From Polynucleobacter sp. AP-Ainpum-60-G11 (GTDB lineage: Bacteria > Pseudomonadota > Gammaproteobacteria > Burkholderiales > Burkholderiaceae): 64,000 bases of DNA. Both the position numbers and the translations under genes were made by a program. The number at the start of each line of letters is the position of its first letter. The stretch's first letter is position 1. The DNA lies in the NCBI RefSeq assembly GCF_018688375.1, contig NZ_CP061318.1, positions 806,001-870,000 on the forward strand, read 5' to 3'. This document shows positions 15,030 to 23,902 of the stretch, piece after piece. Below the pieces are notes generated by a model. The model was not told where the DNA came from, did no database searches, and worked only from the letters and a program-made list of their open reading frames with translations.

Positions 15030-16631
15030 ATGAAGAAAAAAACAATTCACGAAATGCAGGAGGTAGCAAACTCTAGGGGTGGATTTTGTCTATCAGATAA
15101 ATATATAGATGCTAGGACTCCATTAACTTGGAAATGTTCGGCAGGCCATGAGTGGAGTGCATCCCCAGTTAACGTTACGAGTCGTAATTCTTGGTGTCCA
15201 TATTGCGTTGGACAAAAGGGTGTTACGGCAAGTATTGACTATATGAGAAAAGTTGCCTCTGATAGAGGTGGCAAATGTCTGTCTGATTCATATAAAAATT
15301 CAAAAACTAAATTGTTGTGGGAGTGTATGAAGGGGCATCAATGGGAGGCAATTCCATTAAATGTCGTTCATAAAATGTCATGGTGTCCTGAGTGTCATCA
15401 TCCCAAAATTAAGGAGTCTGAATTAAAGGTTAAAAGAAAAAAGGCCCCAAATGGATTTTGGGACGATTTAGCTAATTGCAAATCTGAAGCGTTGAAATAT
15501 AAAAGTAGGGTTGAATGGATGAGGGGCAACCCTATGAGTCACAAGAGTGCATCTAAAAATGGATGGCTTGATGAGTGTGCAAGTCACATGATTCAAACAA
15601 AAATGCCAGATGGATACTGGACATTAGATAGATGCAAAGAGTACGCACTTAAATATCGCACCAAAGTGGAGTGGAGGGCGACACATAAAACATCATTCTC
15701 TAAGGCAAATAAGGAGGGCTGGCTTGAAGAGTGTTGTAAACACATGGAAACAAAAGGTTTATGGTTTGGCCCGGCCTCAATACTAGAAATATTGATTGCA
15801 TACGATATCCCTTACTCAATGGAGCATCGCTTTAAGGAGTTTCCTGAGGTTGCAAGACGCCCGTTTGACTTTTATTTGCCTGAATTTAATTTAATCATTG
15901 AGTTTCATGGTGAGCAGCATTTGGTTGGGTGGGGTAGGCGGGCTGGTGACGCAAAGAGTATTCAGGAGAGAGATGCAATTAAGAAAAATTGGGCTCTCGC
16001 AAAAGGGATTGAATTTCTTGAAATTTGGCAAAGGGATGTGGCATCAAAGAAAGATATTCAAGATAAAGTTATCAATACATTGAAGCGAGTGGCCATCGAG
16101 AATAGGTTGAGCTTCGAGTTTCGCAAGCGTAGCCTCACATCTGATGAAATTAAGCTAACTAAAAACAGACTGAAATGGACTTTAGACTCTTGTATTGCTG
16201 ATGCTAAGAAATACAAAACAATAAAAGATTGGTCTACAAATAGTCCTGGCGGATATCAGGCTGCATTTAAAAAAGGATGGCTTGAGTCTTGCTCCTCCCA
16301 TATGGTGAGAATGTTAGCTCCTAAGAATCACTGGACTCTTGAGCGATGTATTGAGGATGCAAAAAAATATAAAACTAAAACAGAGTGGTCACGGGCTAAG
16401 CCTAGTGGTTATTCTGTCGCGGTAAGTAAAGGATGGGTAGTGCAATGTACTGAACATATGATTGATGGAAGAAGTAATCAATCTAAGCGACTTTGGACAT
16501 ATGAAAAATGTATTGAATTGGCTAAAACTTGCAAATCAAGGGCTGAGTTTAAGAAATTATCTGCCTCTGCATATACAAGAGCGAGAGTTGAAGGCTGGCT
16601 TGATGACTGTTTCGGTCATATGAATCGCTGA
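15030..16631 (+). CDS. Modular zinc-ribbon / PD-(D/E)XK nuclease with five internal repeats
   Basis: A 533-residue protein. Two N-terminal zinc ribbons are of the DUF4379 type: C36-H40-C56-C59 with a GHEW motif, and C99-H103-C119-C122 with GHQW. Two about 43-residue repeats follow (144-187, 197-239), then a nuclease-like core (about 247-350) with RRPFDFYLP, LIIEFHGEQH and IEFLEIW, resembling Vsr/DUF559 PD-(D/E)XK enzymes (candidate residues D280, E291, E295). Three more repeats end the protein (383-425, 435-477, 489-531). The repeat pattern is W-x4-C-x3-A then EW, GWL and C-x2-HM. It may be a homing-type or defence endonuclease; I do not recognise this exact architecture. Confidence 0.78.
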   Translation: MKKKTIHEMQEVANSRGGFCLSDKYIDARTPLTWKCSAGHEWSASPVNVTSRNSWCPYCVGQKGVTASIDYMRKVASDRGGKCLSDSYKNSKTKLLWECMKGHQWEAIPLNVVHKMSWCPECHHPKIKESELKVKRKKAPNGFWDDLANCKSEALKYKSRVEWMRGNPMSHKSASKNGWLDECASHMIQTKMPDGYWTLDRCKEYALKYRTKVEWRATHKTSFSKANKEGWLEECCKHMETKGLWFGPASILEILIAYDIPYSMEHRFKEFPEVARRPFDFYLPEFNLIIEFHGEQHLVGWGRRAGDAKSIQERDAIKKNWALAKGIEFLEIWQRDVASKKDIQDKVINTLKRVAIENRLSFEFRKRSLTSDEIKLTKNRLKWTLDSCIADAKKYKTIKDWSTNSPGGYQAAFKKGWLESCSSHMVRMLAPKNHWTLERCIEDAKKYKTKTEWSRAKPSGYSVAVSKGWVVQCTEHMIDGRSNQSKRLWTYEKCIELAKTCKSRAEFKKLSASAYTRARVEGWLDDCFGHMNR

Positions 16632-16657
16632 AGTCGATTTCTTTTTGATGATGAGGT

Positions 16658-16888
16658 TTAGAATTTATCTATCAGTCTCTTCAGCCACTTACTTGGCTCA
16701 ATCTCAAGGGCTTCACAGTAGGATACAAACTCAATGATGTCTAAATTACGTTCCCCAGACTCAACTTTGGAGATATAGCTCTGTGGCTTCCTAAGCCTCT
16801 TGGCAAGGTCGATTTGAAGTAACTTAGCCTGAACCCTGGCACTTTTAAGCTCATCTCTAAGTAGTTCATAGCGTTGTCGTTCAAGCAT
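16658..16888 (-). CDS. XRE-family helix-turn-helix regulator
   Basis: A 76-residue protein that is essentially one Cro/C1-type HTH domain. [23 protein letters not shown] covers the turn and recognition helix (about 23-46), followed by [15 protein letters not shown]. It lies between the nuclease gene (convergent) and the exported-protein pair (divergent), whose intergenic region carries an 8-G run. It probably controls island genes; no operator was identified with confidence. Confidence 0.85.
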   Translation of the reverse strand: MLERQRYELLRDELKSARVQAKLLQIDLAKRLRKPQSYISKVESGERNLDIIEFVSYCEALEIEPSKWLKRLIDKF

Positions 16889-16969
16889 GACCCCATGCTA
16901 TGAGTTAACCCCAAATATCCCATATTAGGATATAGAATATCGACATAAGACAAGTAGGGGGGGGTGGTG

Positions 16970-17266
16970 ATGACATTTCATCGATTATTAGGATTGGGAT
17001 TTCTTGGGTTTGCAGTTTTTGCTGAGGCACAGAGTGGTTGCGGTACGCCTTATACGTCTCCATGTCAGGTGCAAATTCAAAGACAGAACTCTCCTCAGGA
17101 TATCTACAACATGGTCAATTCATTTGACCCTGGTAAGGCTTTTAACGATGGATTCAACTCCTCTCAAAGATATGACCTTCAAGAACAAGAGCTACAACTT
17201 CGAAAGCAAGAAATTGAGCTAAGGAGATTGGAGATTGAAAAGAGAAAAAGGCAGTTGCAACAATGA
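16970..17266 (+). CDS. Small exported coiled-coil protein
   Basis: From ATG 16970 (98 residues; two in-frame GTG codons precede it). Residues 1-20 form a signal peptide cleaved near AEAQ. The mature part has Cys near GCGTPYTSPC and a C-terminal Leu/Gln/Glu/Arg-rich coiled coil (about 70-98). A run of eight G residues lies just before the start. The next gene overlaps it by 4 bases (ATGA). The pair is probably co-translated and periplasmic; no family was recognised. Confidence 0.65.
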   Translation: MTFHRLLGLGFLGFAVFAEAQSGCGTPYTSPCQVQIQRQNSPQDIYNMVNSFDPGKAFNDGFNSSQRYDLQEQELQLRKQEIELRRLEIEKRKRQLQQ

Positions 17267-17700
17267 GACTAATGTGCCTAATAATTACTTTATTGGTTAG
17301 CAATGTAGTACTTGCAGAAGATATCTCATTGAATTGCCAAATGAGTGGAACTAGTTCTGATAATGGAAAGCCAAAGCAGATAGTTTCAACTCCTTTTTTG
17401 GTGTCACTAACTTCGGGTACAAGTTATCTGACTATCAATGTGGATGACGTCAATGGAAAGGCCTTCATAAGTCTGATAAGTCAAAATTCAGCAGACTCAA
17501 TTGCCTCAAATCAATCAAATGACAGTCAATACAATTTATCTGTGAGATATGAGAGTTATGGGGTAAAAGGATTTGAGAGGGTTCAAATTAATAGAAAAAC
17601 AGGGGCGGCAGCCTTCGATAAGGAGCTTGTCTCTAGAGGTAATAAGGTTAATTTTCATCTCTCTGGAATGTGCAAAAAAATAGAGTCAAATAAGTTCTAA
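17263..17700 (+). CDS. Exported protein of unknown function
   Basis: A 145-residue protein with an N-terminal signal peptide (LIITLLVSNVVLAED) and a beta-rich mature region with Cys at ISLNCQMSG and near the C terminus (SGMCKK), which could form a disulfide. It is translationally coupled to the coiled-coil protein upstream. No domain was recognised. The AT-rich codon use is in keeping with the island. Confidence 0.65.
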   Translation: MRLMCLIITLLVSNVVLAEDISLNCQMSGTSSDNGKPKQIVSTPFLVSLTSGTSYLTINVDDVNGKAFISLISQNSADSIASNQSNDSQYNLSVRYESYGVKGFERVQINRKTGAAAFDKELVSRGNKVNFHLSGMCKKIESNKF

Positions 17701-17851
17701 CAAGAATTTATACAAATAACTTTTGATTGGCCCTATAGAGAATACTAACTGTAGATGTAAAAGGTCTATCTTGTGTAGACATATTTCATAATCATTCCTC
17801 TGTTCATATCCAGTCTCTCTCCTCACCTACATCATTAATTCATTATTTACC

Positions 17852-18559
17852 TTAGAGTTCTTCTCGGCCGCTCTCAAGAGGATGAATGCCTAATGCATCC
17901 ATAAAGAGGAGGGGGTTAATTTTGAAAGCCCTCTCTAACTCCATCCTTCTTTCTGTTATTAACTCAGGAAATCGAGTAAGTACATCTGCTATGTAGGACG
18001 CCCCTTCAGCTCTTTGCTTATAGGACAGATTTCTATCGGCTCGTGGGTTGTAAAGGCCGTACTTACATCCGACATCCTTAAAAAAAGCATTGATTGTTTG
18101 ATGTAGTTGACCTCTTGGGCCGTATACAGTCTTTGCAGATAATCTCCCATCTTGGTAGGGCACCATCAAAATATGAAGATGAGGGAACTTCTCATCATTG
18201 TGTATAACCGCACTAATAATAGGCACCCTAAGGTAACGTCCTATCCACTCGACCGAGTCACGGAATAACTCATCAAAATCACCCTCAAAATCAATACTTG
18301 GGGAGAAAACGGCCTCCATTAATCTAACTGCATCTGGTCGAATCTTTCTTTTGTAAGAACTTAGAATTTTTGCAAACTGCAGATTCAATGATGGAATATT
18401 ATTTCCACCAATCAGAATCTTATTCAAGTTAGTTCTTGTAGCATCAATTCCGCTGTATCCACCCAATTCAGCACTTATCTTTCTTAAGTTATGTTTTAAA
18501 CAAGTTTCAAGTGGATTTACCCCTTTGATTTTCTTTAGATTAAGTATTAGGCTAGGCAT
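17852..18559 (-). CDS. MobV-like (Mob_Pre) relaxase
   Basis: A 235-residue protein. It has the N-terminal HNLR motif (about 23-26) and the metal-binding motif HNDEKFPHLH (H120, D122, E123, H127, H129), which fits the HxDExxPHxH signature of Mob_Pre/MobV relaxases. Such enzymes nick at an origin of transfer so a conjugative helper can mobilise the DNA. It is shorter than typical plasmid Mob proteins and may be a reduced form. It overlaps the upstream Cys-containing gene by 8 bases. I could not place an oriT; the noncoding 17701-17851 stretch is one candidate location. Confidence 0.75.
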   Translation of the reverse strand: MPSLILNLKKIKGVNPLETCLKHNLRKISAELGGYSGIDATRTNLNKILIGGNNIPSLNLQFAKILSSYKRKIRPDAVRLMEAVFSPSIDFEGDFDELFRDSVEWIGRYLRVPIISAVIHNDEKFPHLHILMVPYQDGRLSAKTVYGPRGQLHQTINAFFKDVGCKYGLYNPRADRNLSYKQRAEGASYIADVLTRFPELITERRMELERAFKINPLLFMDALGIHPLESGREEL

Positions 18560-18857
18560 TCAAACTTCTCCCAGCAAGAATTCTTGAGCCTGTTTTTGAT
18601 GCCTTCTGAACTGCCCTATATAGCTGGGAGTTTAGGTTTGGCCATCTATATATTTCATCCGTAACTCTAGCCATCAAATCATAGAGCTCAATACGCCCAG
18701 ACCCCTCAAAAGTATCCTTAGAATCTCTTTTTTGGTATTCAAGCAAGTAAAAGCAGGACTTTTCATCCCTTAGTATTTTTTGATTTTGAATTGGTCTCCA
18801 CAGTGGGCAAACGGGAGCAGAGCATGATTCAAACTTATCACAGTCATATATTTCCAT
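18552..18857 (-). CDS. Small Cys-containing protein coupled to the relaxase
   Basis: A 101-residue protein with clustered cysteines at its N terminus (CDKFESCSAPVCPLW, then SCFYLLEY), suggesting a zinc or Fe-S site, and a basic C-terminal half (RAVQKASKTGSRI). The stop overlaps the relaxase start by 8 bases, so it is probably a translationally coupled accessory of mobilisation or of island regulation. No family was recognised. Confidence 0.6.
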   Translation of the reverse strand: MEIYDCDKFESCSAPVCPLWRPIQNQKILRDEKSCFYLLEYQKRDSKDTFEGSGRIELYDLMARVTDEIYRWPNLNSQLYRAVQKASKTGSRILAGRSLNA

Positions 18858-18942
18858 TTATTTCTCACAAGTTGTCTACAAGAAGACTTCATTGTGAAAA
18901 CTATGAGGAAATTAATAAACTATCCTGCTAGCACGGAGATAT

Positions 18943-19371
18943 TTATTCTTTCTCCCATTGAAGGCAAAGTTTATTTATATACTTTTCGTGAAAAGGGTCG
19001 CCATACTTATCATTAACTTGTTTTTTGTTAAATAAATCCAAAATATGATGAACGAATGAAGTCTTATATCTTCCAACAACCTTTCCGCTCGACTTCCATT
19101 TCAACCATTCATCATGGACGAATGCTCTCTTCTGTTCGTTAATTGCCGATTTACCTCTCCCGCCTGCTGAAGGGACAAGGCTTTTAAGAATACTATCTCT
19201 TAAAATTTGCTCTTCTAGAGTTGGAATTGCATTCTTGAAACGAGATAATTCGACATTTAAGTATGCAACCCAACTTATTAGCTCAGCTTTGGTATGTTTC
19301 TTTGCTTGAATTTCTCTAATCCATGACTTTAGAAGGGCTAGACGAGCAGTATCATTTAATTTCCCCGCCAT
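18943..19371 (-). CDS. Island protein of unknown function next to integrase
   Basis: A 142-residue protein from ATG 19371, chosen because AAGGGGAG lies 7 bases upstream; the longer frame adds ten residues without a site. It is rich in helix-forming and basic residues, with a central GGRGKSAINEQKR stretch and Trp-containing helices. It lies 40 bases downstream of the integrase stop on the same strand, so it may be co-transcribed with it. It could be a recombination accessory factor, but nothing in the sequence demonstrates that. Confidence 0.6.
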   Translation of the reverse strand: MAGKLNDTARLALLKSWIREIQAKKHTKAELISWVAYLNVELSRFKNAIPTLEEQILRDSILKSLVPSAGGRGKSAINEQKRAFVHDEWLKWKSSGKVVGRYKTSFVHHILDLFNKKQVNDKYGDPFHEKYINKLCLQWEKE

Positions 19372-19411
19372 AAACTCTCCCCTTAGAAGTATTACGACCA
19401 TTTATCAAGGT

Positions 19412-20437
19412 TTAAAACACTTTATCCAGCTTATTGTAAATAGCTTGATGTGATGGGTGAGTGTAGCGTCCCAACATAGCCAATGTCTTATGCCCGCTGA
19501 TACTTGAGAGCTCTATTACATTGAGACCTAAATCTGACATACGGCTAATAGCTTCATGCCTTAGGTCGTGGAATCTAAGTCCTATAAATGGGTTGATTCC
19601 AAGCTCAATCCAATGCTCTTTTGAATATGCTCTAGCTCGCTCATATTGGTTCCTGAGGACATTTAAAGTCATCGGAAATACTTTGTCTTCATCCCCTTTA
19701 TTAAGCCCCTGTAAGACCGCTATAGCCATCTTAGTAAGGGGCACTTGTCTTGGCTCTCCATTTTTAGAAGTATGCAAATATGCTCTTCGATTTGGTAGGT
19801 CAATATCAGTCCATTTGAGACCCATAAGTTCACCTCGTCTCATGCCTGTTTGAATAGCAAATTGAATAATGGATGAGAGTAGGGGCATCGATAACTCAAG
19901 ACAAGATGCTAGTAAATGTTCTTCCATCGTTGAACTGACTCGCTTGGTTCTACCAAGAGGCTTAGGCATACGTTTAATACCTCTGATAGGGTTCGCTATA
20001 ACTATGTCCCAGTCACCCTCAAGCATCTGAAATAACTTTGAGATGGTATTGAAGTAATGGTTTATTGTTTCCCCAGAACGACCCATTTTTAGTAAGTCAT
20101 CTCTTAGGGTGAGAACTGCTAACTTATCTACCTTTTCAATAGGTAAGTCTCCCCAACGCTTAATGAGGATTTGTAATCGGTAAGTTTCAGAGCGAACAAT
20201 CTTCTTGTGGATGGAGTGAGTTTTCATGTAATGAATCGCAGCATCCCTAAAGCTCGTCATAAGCGAATTAGATGGAATAGCCGGCTCTTGGTATAAACCT
20301 AGCTCTAGTTGAGCCTGGGTAACCTTTAGCCACTGAATTGCATCGGATTCTTTGGTAAACGACTTACAGATTGGATTCTGATTCTTGCGATAAATACGAA
20401 CTCGATATGACCCGTTACGCCTTGTAATGGATGCCAT
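19412..20437 (-). CDS. int: Tyrosine recombinase / island integrase
   Basis: A 341-residue integrase. The N-terminal part holds an AP2-like arm-binding fold (TRRNGSYRVRIYRKN), then a SAM-like core-binding domain. The catalytic domain shows TGMRRGELMGLKW (first Arg), HDLRHEAISR (His-x2-Arg), SGHKTLAMLGRYTH (His and Tyr nucleophile). It starts 88 bases from attR and is transcribed inward. It should catalyse integration into, and excision from, the tRNA-Arg gene, using the TTGTCCA arm repeats at both ends as likely binding sites. Confidence 0.93.
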   Translation of the reverse strand: MASITRRNGSYRVRIYRKNQNPICKSFTKESDAIQWLKVTQAQLELGLYQEPAIPSNSLMTSFRDAAIHYMKTHSIHKKIVRSETYRLQILIKRWGDLPIEKVDKLAVLTLRDDLLKMGRSGETINHYFNTISKLFQMLEGDWDIVIANPIRGIKRMPKPLGRTKRVSSTMEEHLLASCLELSMPLLSSIIQFAIQTGMRRGELMGLKWTDIDLPNRRAYLHTSKNGEPRQVPLTKMAIAVLQGLNKGDEDKVFPMTLNVLRNQYERARAYSKEHWIELGINPFIGLRFHDLRHEAISRMSDLGLNVIELSSISGHKTLAMLGRYTHPSHQAIYNKLDKVF

Positions 20438-20449
20438 TTTGTTAACCTC

Positions 20450-20468
20450 TTGTCCAAATAGTTGTCCA
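20450..20468 (+). promoter_or_regulatory. Right-arm integrase site pair (TTGTCCA x2)
   Basis: TTGTCCA occurs at 20450 and 20462, 12 bp apart, the same spacing as the innermost pair at the left end. It lies immediately upstream of the integrase start, so integrase binding here could also autoregulate its gene. Confidence 0.6.
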
Positions 20469-20524
20469 AGAGTTCTGCCGCGTAGCCTCAGTACCCGTTA
20501 AATCTTTGATTTATAAGGGTATTG

Positions 20525-20597
<73 letters not shown>

Positions 20598-20711
20598 CCC
20601 CCACTTTTTCCTCTTCGTTTACCCTATTGGGGGATATCCATGCCTTCATTTTGATGGCTATGAATATACTGGTGCTGATATTTTGATGTTTATAGACGAT
20701 AGGAGATATTC

Positions 20712-21626
20712 GTGAAAAGCAAAAGACTGAGCACTAATTGTTTAATCGCTGCAACATTCTTGTTGGGTGCCGTAAACGCTCATGCTGCAAGCCAGACGAT
20801 GGATAAAATTAAATCTACCGGCACTGTAACTATGGGTGTTCGTGAATCGTCAATTCCAATGTCATACACAACCGGAGATAGTCGCTTTGATGGCTATCAC
20901 GTTGAGGTTTGTCGCATGATTTTGGCTGACGTCAAAGACAAGTTGGGTTTAAGTACTCTGCGTATTAACTATCAACCCGTTACATCCCAGAATCGTGTGC
21001 CCTTGGTTCAAAACGGCACAGTGGATATTGAGTGCGGTACAACGACCAACAATACAGCGCGCGCTAAGGATGTTGGCTTTGCTAATACTCTCTACGTTGA
21101 AGAGGTTCGGATTGCGGTAAAGGCGAACTCTGGCATTACGTCAATTGCTCAGTTGGCGGGAAAGAAAGTGGCGACAACTACTGGTACTACATCAGTACAG
21201 CTACTACGCAAGCATGAAAAAGCCAATGGCGTTAATTTTGACGAGGTATTTGGTAAAGACCATGCCGACAGTTTCTTGCTCCTGGAGTCTGGTCGCGCTG
21301 ATGCGTTCGTAATGGATGGTTCAATCTTGGCTGGCAATATTGCTAACTCCAAGAATCCAAAAGATTACAAGATTGTTGGCGAGGTTCTTGCAACTGAGCC
21401 TATTGCGATTATGGTTCCCAAGAATGATCCAGAATTTAAGGCTGCTGTGAATGCTGCTATTGCCAAGATTGTGACTAACGGCAATATGCCTAAACTATGG
21501 AATAAATGGTTTTTAGGCCCAATTCCACCAAAAAATATTGTTGTAGGTCTTGAGTTATCTCCAGCCACTAAAAATGCTTGGGCTAATCTCAACGACAAGC
21601 CTGCCGAAGATTACAACAAGAAGTAA
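20712..21626 (+). CDS. gltI: Glutamate/aspartate-type ABC transporter, periplasmic binding protein
   Basis: A 304-residue solute-binding protein (family 3) with signal peptide ending ...NAHA-AS near residue 26. It has the binding-site pattern GTVTMGVRESSIPMSY, a YHVEVCRMI segment and IECGTTTNNTARA, as in GltI/YbeJ. The GTG start at 20712 has AGGAG 6 bases upstream. It captures acidic amino acids in the periplasm for the GltJKL complex encoded directly downstream. It is the first chromosomal gene after the island. Confidence 0.9.
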   Translation: MKSKRLSTNCLIAATFLLGAVNAHAASQTMDKIKSTGTVTMGVRESSIPMSYTTGDSRFDGYHVEVCRMILADVKDKLGLSTLRINYQPVTSQNRVPLVQNGTVDIECGTTTNNTARAKDVGFANTLYVEEVRIAVKANSGITSIAQLAGKKVATTTGTTSVQLLRKHEKANGVNFDEVFGKDHADSFLLLESGRADAFVMDGSILAGNIANSKNPKDYKIVGEVLATEPIAIMVPKNDPEFKAAVNAAIAKIVTNGNMPKLWNKWFLGPIPPKNIVVGLELSPATKNAWANLNDKPAEDYNKK

Positions 21627-21659
21627 ACGGCAAGTACTCAACAGTTACGAGCTAATGAT

Positions 21660-22448
21660 ATGTTTTTAGACTTAGGTGTTTTTTGTAAAAACACCTTGGA
21701 TGGGGAAGCGGTGGATCACTGCTTCTCCGCTCTTTTCGGCTTAGCCCAAAATAGCGATCCTAGCTACCTTGACTGGCTTATGAAGGCCTGGGGTTGGACC
21801 TTAGCTGTTGCTGGTCTAGGTCTGATTATTGCTTTATTTTTGGGGGTGGTGATGGGCACTCTACGTACCTTGCCAATCACTACCTCTCTTAATAGATGGT
21901 TAATTCGTATTTCTACTACTTGGGTCGAGTTATTTAGAAATATTCCCATCTTGGTTCAAGTATTTCTTTGGTATCACGTGATCCCATCCTTTGTATTGCC
22001 CCTAAAGTCTCTGCCATCTTATTGGTTGGTAAGTATTGCTCTGGGCTTCTTCACATCTGCCCGCATAGCGGAGCAGGTGAGGGCGGGTATCCAGGCATTG
22101 CCTAGCGGACAAACCGCTGCAGCAACTGCATTGGGCTTAACCACTGCCCAAAGTTATCGTTACGTGATCTTACCAATGGCATTGCGGATTGTGATTCCAC
22201 CACTGACATCTGAGAGTATGAATTTAATTAAAAACTCTTCAGTTGCCTTTGCTGTTTCTGTGCCAGAGTTGACTTTATTCGCCATGCAGGCTCAAGAGGA
22301 AACATCCAAGGGCGTTGAGATTTATTTGGCAGTGACATTTTTATATGCCCTCTCAGCATTCGCAGTCAATAGAGTGATGACTTTGATTGAAAAGCGTAGC
22401 CGCATCCCGGGTTTTATTGTGTCTAATGACGCAAGCTTGGCTCACTAA
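21660..22448 (+). CDS. gltJ: Glutamate/aspartate-type ABC transporter permease GltJ
   Basis: A 262-residue permease of the HisM/GltJ family with five to six membrane helices. The conserved cytoplasmic EAA loop reads EQVRAGIQALPSGQTAAATALG (about 138-160) and contacts the ATPase. The longer N terminus with Cys residues (FCKNTLDGEAVDHC) is usual for GltJ. It lies second in the operon after gltI. Confidence 0.9.
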   Translation: MFLDLGVFCKNTLDGEAVDHCFSALFGLAQNSDPSYLDWLMKAWGWTLAVAGLGLIIALFLGVVMGTLRTLPITTSLNRWLIRISTTWVELFRNIPILVQVFLWYHVIPSFVLPLKSLPSYWLVSIALGFFTSARIAEQVRAGIQALPSGQTAAATALGLTTAQSYRYVILPMALRIVIPPLTSESMNLIKNSSVAFAVSVPELTLFAMQAQEETSKGVEIYLAVTFLYALSAFAVNRVMTLIEKRSRIPGFIVSNDASLAH

Positions 22449-22468
22449 GTGTTCATTGGGCAGATGAC

Positions 22469-23137
22469 ATGTTGAGCTTAGATCTGGGTTTCTATAATTG
22501 GGAGTTATTCACAAACTACATCTTGAAGGGTTTGTTGTTTAGTGTGCAGTTGACTGTTTTTGCAACGGTTGGTGGCATTCTTTTTGGAACTTTTCTAGCC
22601 TTAATGCGTTTGTCTGGACGGTCAGCCTTGATATATCCGGCTACCTTCTACGTGAACACGATGCGATCCATTCCCTTGGTAATGGTAATCCTGTGGTTTT
22701 TCTTGCTAATACCAATTTTGATCGGCAGGCCGATTGGAGCAGACCTTTCAGCAACAATCACCTTTATTGCATTTGAGGCGGCCTTTTTCTCAGAAATTGT
22801 CCGCGCCGGCATTCAGTCTGTGCCTAAAGGCCAAACCTATGCAGGAGAAGCATTGGGAATGACTTATGGCCAGAATATGCGATTGGTAGTTTTGCCCCAA
22901 GCTTTTAGAAATATGATCCCAGTATTTATGACTCAGACAATTGTACTGTTTCAAGATACTTCTTTAGTCTATGCAATTGGCGCATACGACTTACTCAAAG
23001 GCTTTGAGATTGCTGGCAAAAATTATGGCCGACCAATCGAAACCTATATCTTGGCTGCCGCTACCTATTTTTTAATTTGTTTCTGGCTTTCTAAATTGGT
23101 TCGCATAATCCAAGCTAAAGTTGCGATTATTCGCTAA
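22469..23137 (+). CDS. gltK: Glutamate/aspartate-type ABC transporter permease GltK
   Basis: A 222-residue permease, the second membrane subunit. Its EAA loop reads EIVRAGIQSVPKGQTYAGEALG (about 110-131), and the TQTIVLFQDTSLVYAIGAYDLLKG region is near the C terminus. It follows gltJ by 20 bases. It forms a heterodimeric channel with GltJ. Confidence 0.9.
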   Translation: MLSLDLGFYNWELFTNYILKGLLFSVQLTVFATVGGILFGTFLALMRLSGRSALIYPATFYVNTMRSIPLVMVILWFFLLIPILIGRPIGADLSATITFIAFEAAFFSEIVRAGIQSVPKGQTYAGEALGMTYGQNMRLVVLPQAFRNMIPVFMTQTIVLFQDTSLVYAIGAYDLLKGFEIAGKNYGRPIETYILAAATYFLICFWLSKLVRIIQAKVAIIR

Positions 23138-23166
23138 TTCCATCTAGACAAATTTTATAGATCATC

Positions 23167-23901
23167 ATGATTCAACTTCAAAATGTTTCCAAATGGTATG
23201 GCTCATTTCAGGTGCTAACTGATTGCTCCACATCGATTAAAAAAGGTGAAGTCGTTGTGATTTGCGGTCCTTCAGGCTCAGGTAAATCTACGCTGATCAA
23301 AACAATAAATGCCCTCGAGCCTTTTCAGGCCGGCGAGATTGTGGTTGATGGTATAGCTCTTCATGATCCAAAAACCAATTTACCGAAACTACGCTCCCGT
23401 GTTGGTATGGTGTTTCAACACTTTGAACTATTCCCGCATCTGAGCGTTACTCAAAACCTCACCCTTGCGCAAATGAAGGTCTTGGGAAGGTCGGTCGATG
23501 AGGCTAAGGCTCATGGTCTTAAGTATCTTGAGCGAGTCGGCCTCATGGCTCAAAAGGATAAATTTCCTGGACAGTTGTCTGGAGGTCAGCAGCAACGAGT
23601 CGCAATTGCGCGTGCTTTAAGCATGGATCCGATTGTGATGCTCTTTGATGAGCCAACTTCAGCGCTTGATCCCGAGATGGTTGGTGAGGTGCTCGATGTG
23701 ATGGTTAAGCTGGCAAATGAGGGCATGACAATGTGTTGCGTGACTCACGAGATGGGTTTTGCCCGCAAGGTGAGCCACCGTGTGATCTTCATGGATCAAG
23801 GCAAAATTATCGAGGACTGCAGCAAGGATGAGTTCTTTGGCAATCCCGAAGCAAGATCGCCGAGAGCCAAAGATTTCCTCTCAAAAATCTTGGATCACTA
23901 A
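23167..23901 (+). CDS. gltL: Amino-acid ABC transporter ATPase GltL
   Basis: A 244-residue ATPase with Walker [11 protein letters not shown] (near 36), Q-loop [10 protein letters not shown], signature [15 protein letters not shown] and Walker [15 protein letters not shown]. It is closest to the polar amino-acid importers GlnQ/GltL. It powers uptake through GltJK and closes the operon; the next gene is convergent with only one base between the two. Confidence 0.93.
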   Translation: MIQLQNVSKWYGSFQVLTDCSTSIKKGEVVVICGPSGSGKSTLIKTINALEPFQAGEIVVDGIALHDPKTNLPKLRSRVGMVFQHFELFPHLSVTQNLTLAQMKVLGRSVDEAKAHGLKYLERVGLMAQKDKFPGQLSGGQQQRVAIARALSMDPIVMLFDEPTSALDPEMVGEVLDVMVKLANEGMTMCCVTHEMGFARKVSHRVIFMDQGKIIEDCSKDEFFGNPEARSPRAKDFLSKILDH

Positions 23902-23902
23902 T

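Noticed and set aside
15898..16083. A 61-codon frame inside the modular nuclease
   Set aside because: Alternative frame of a well-supported gene.
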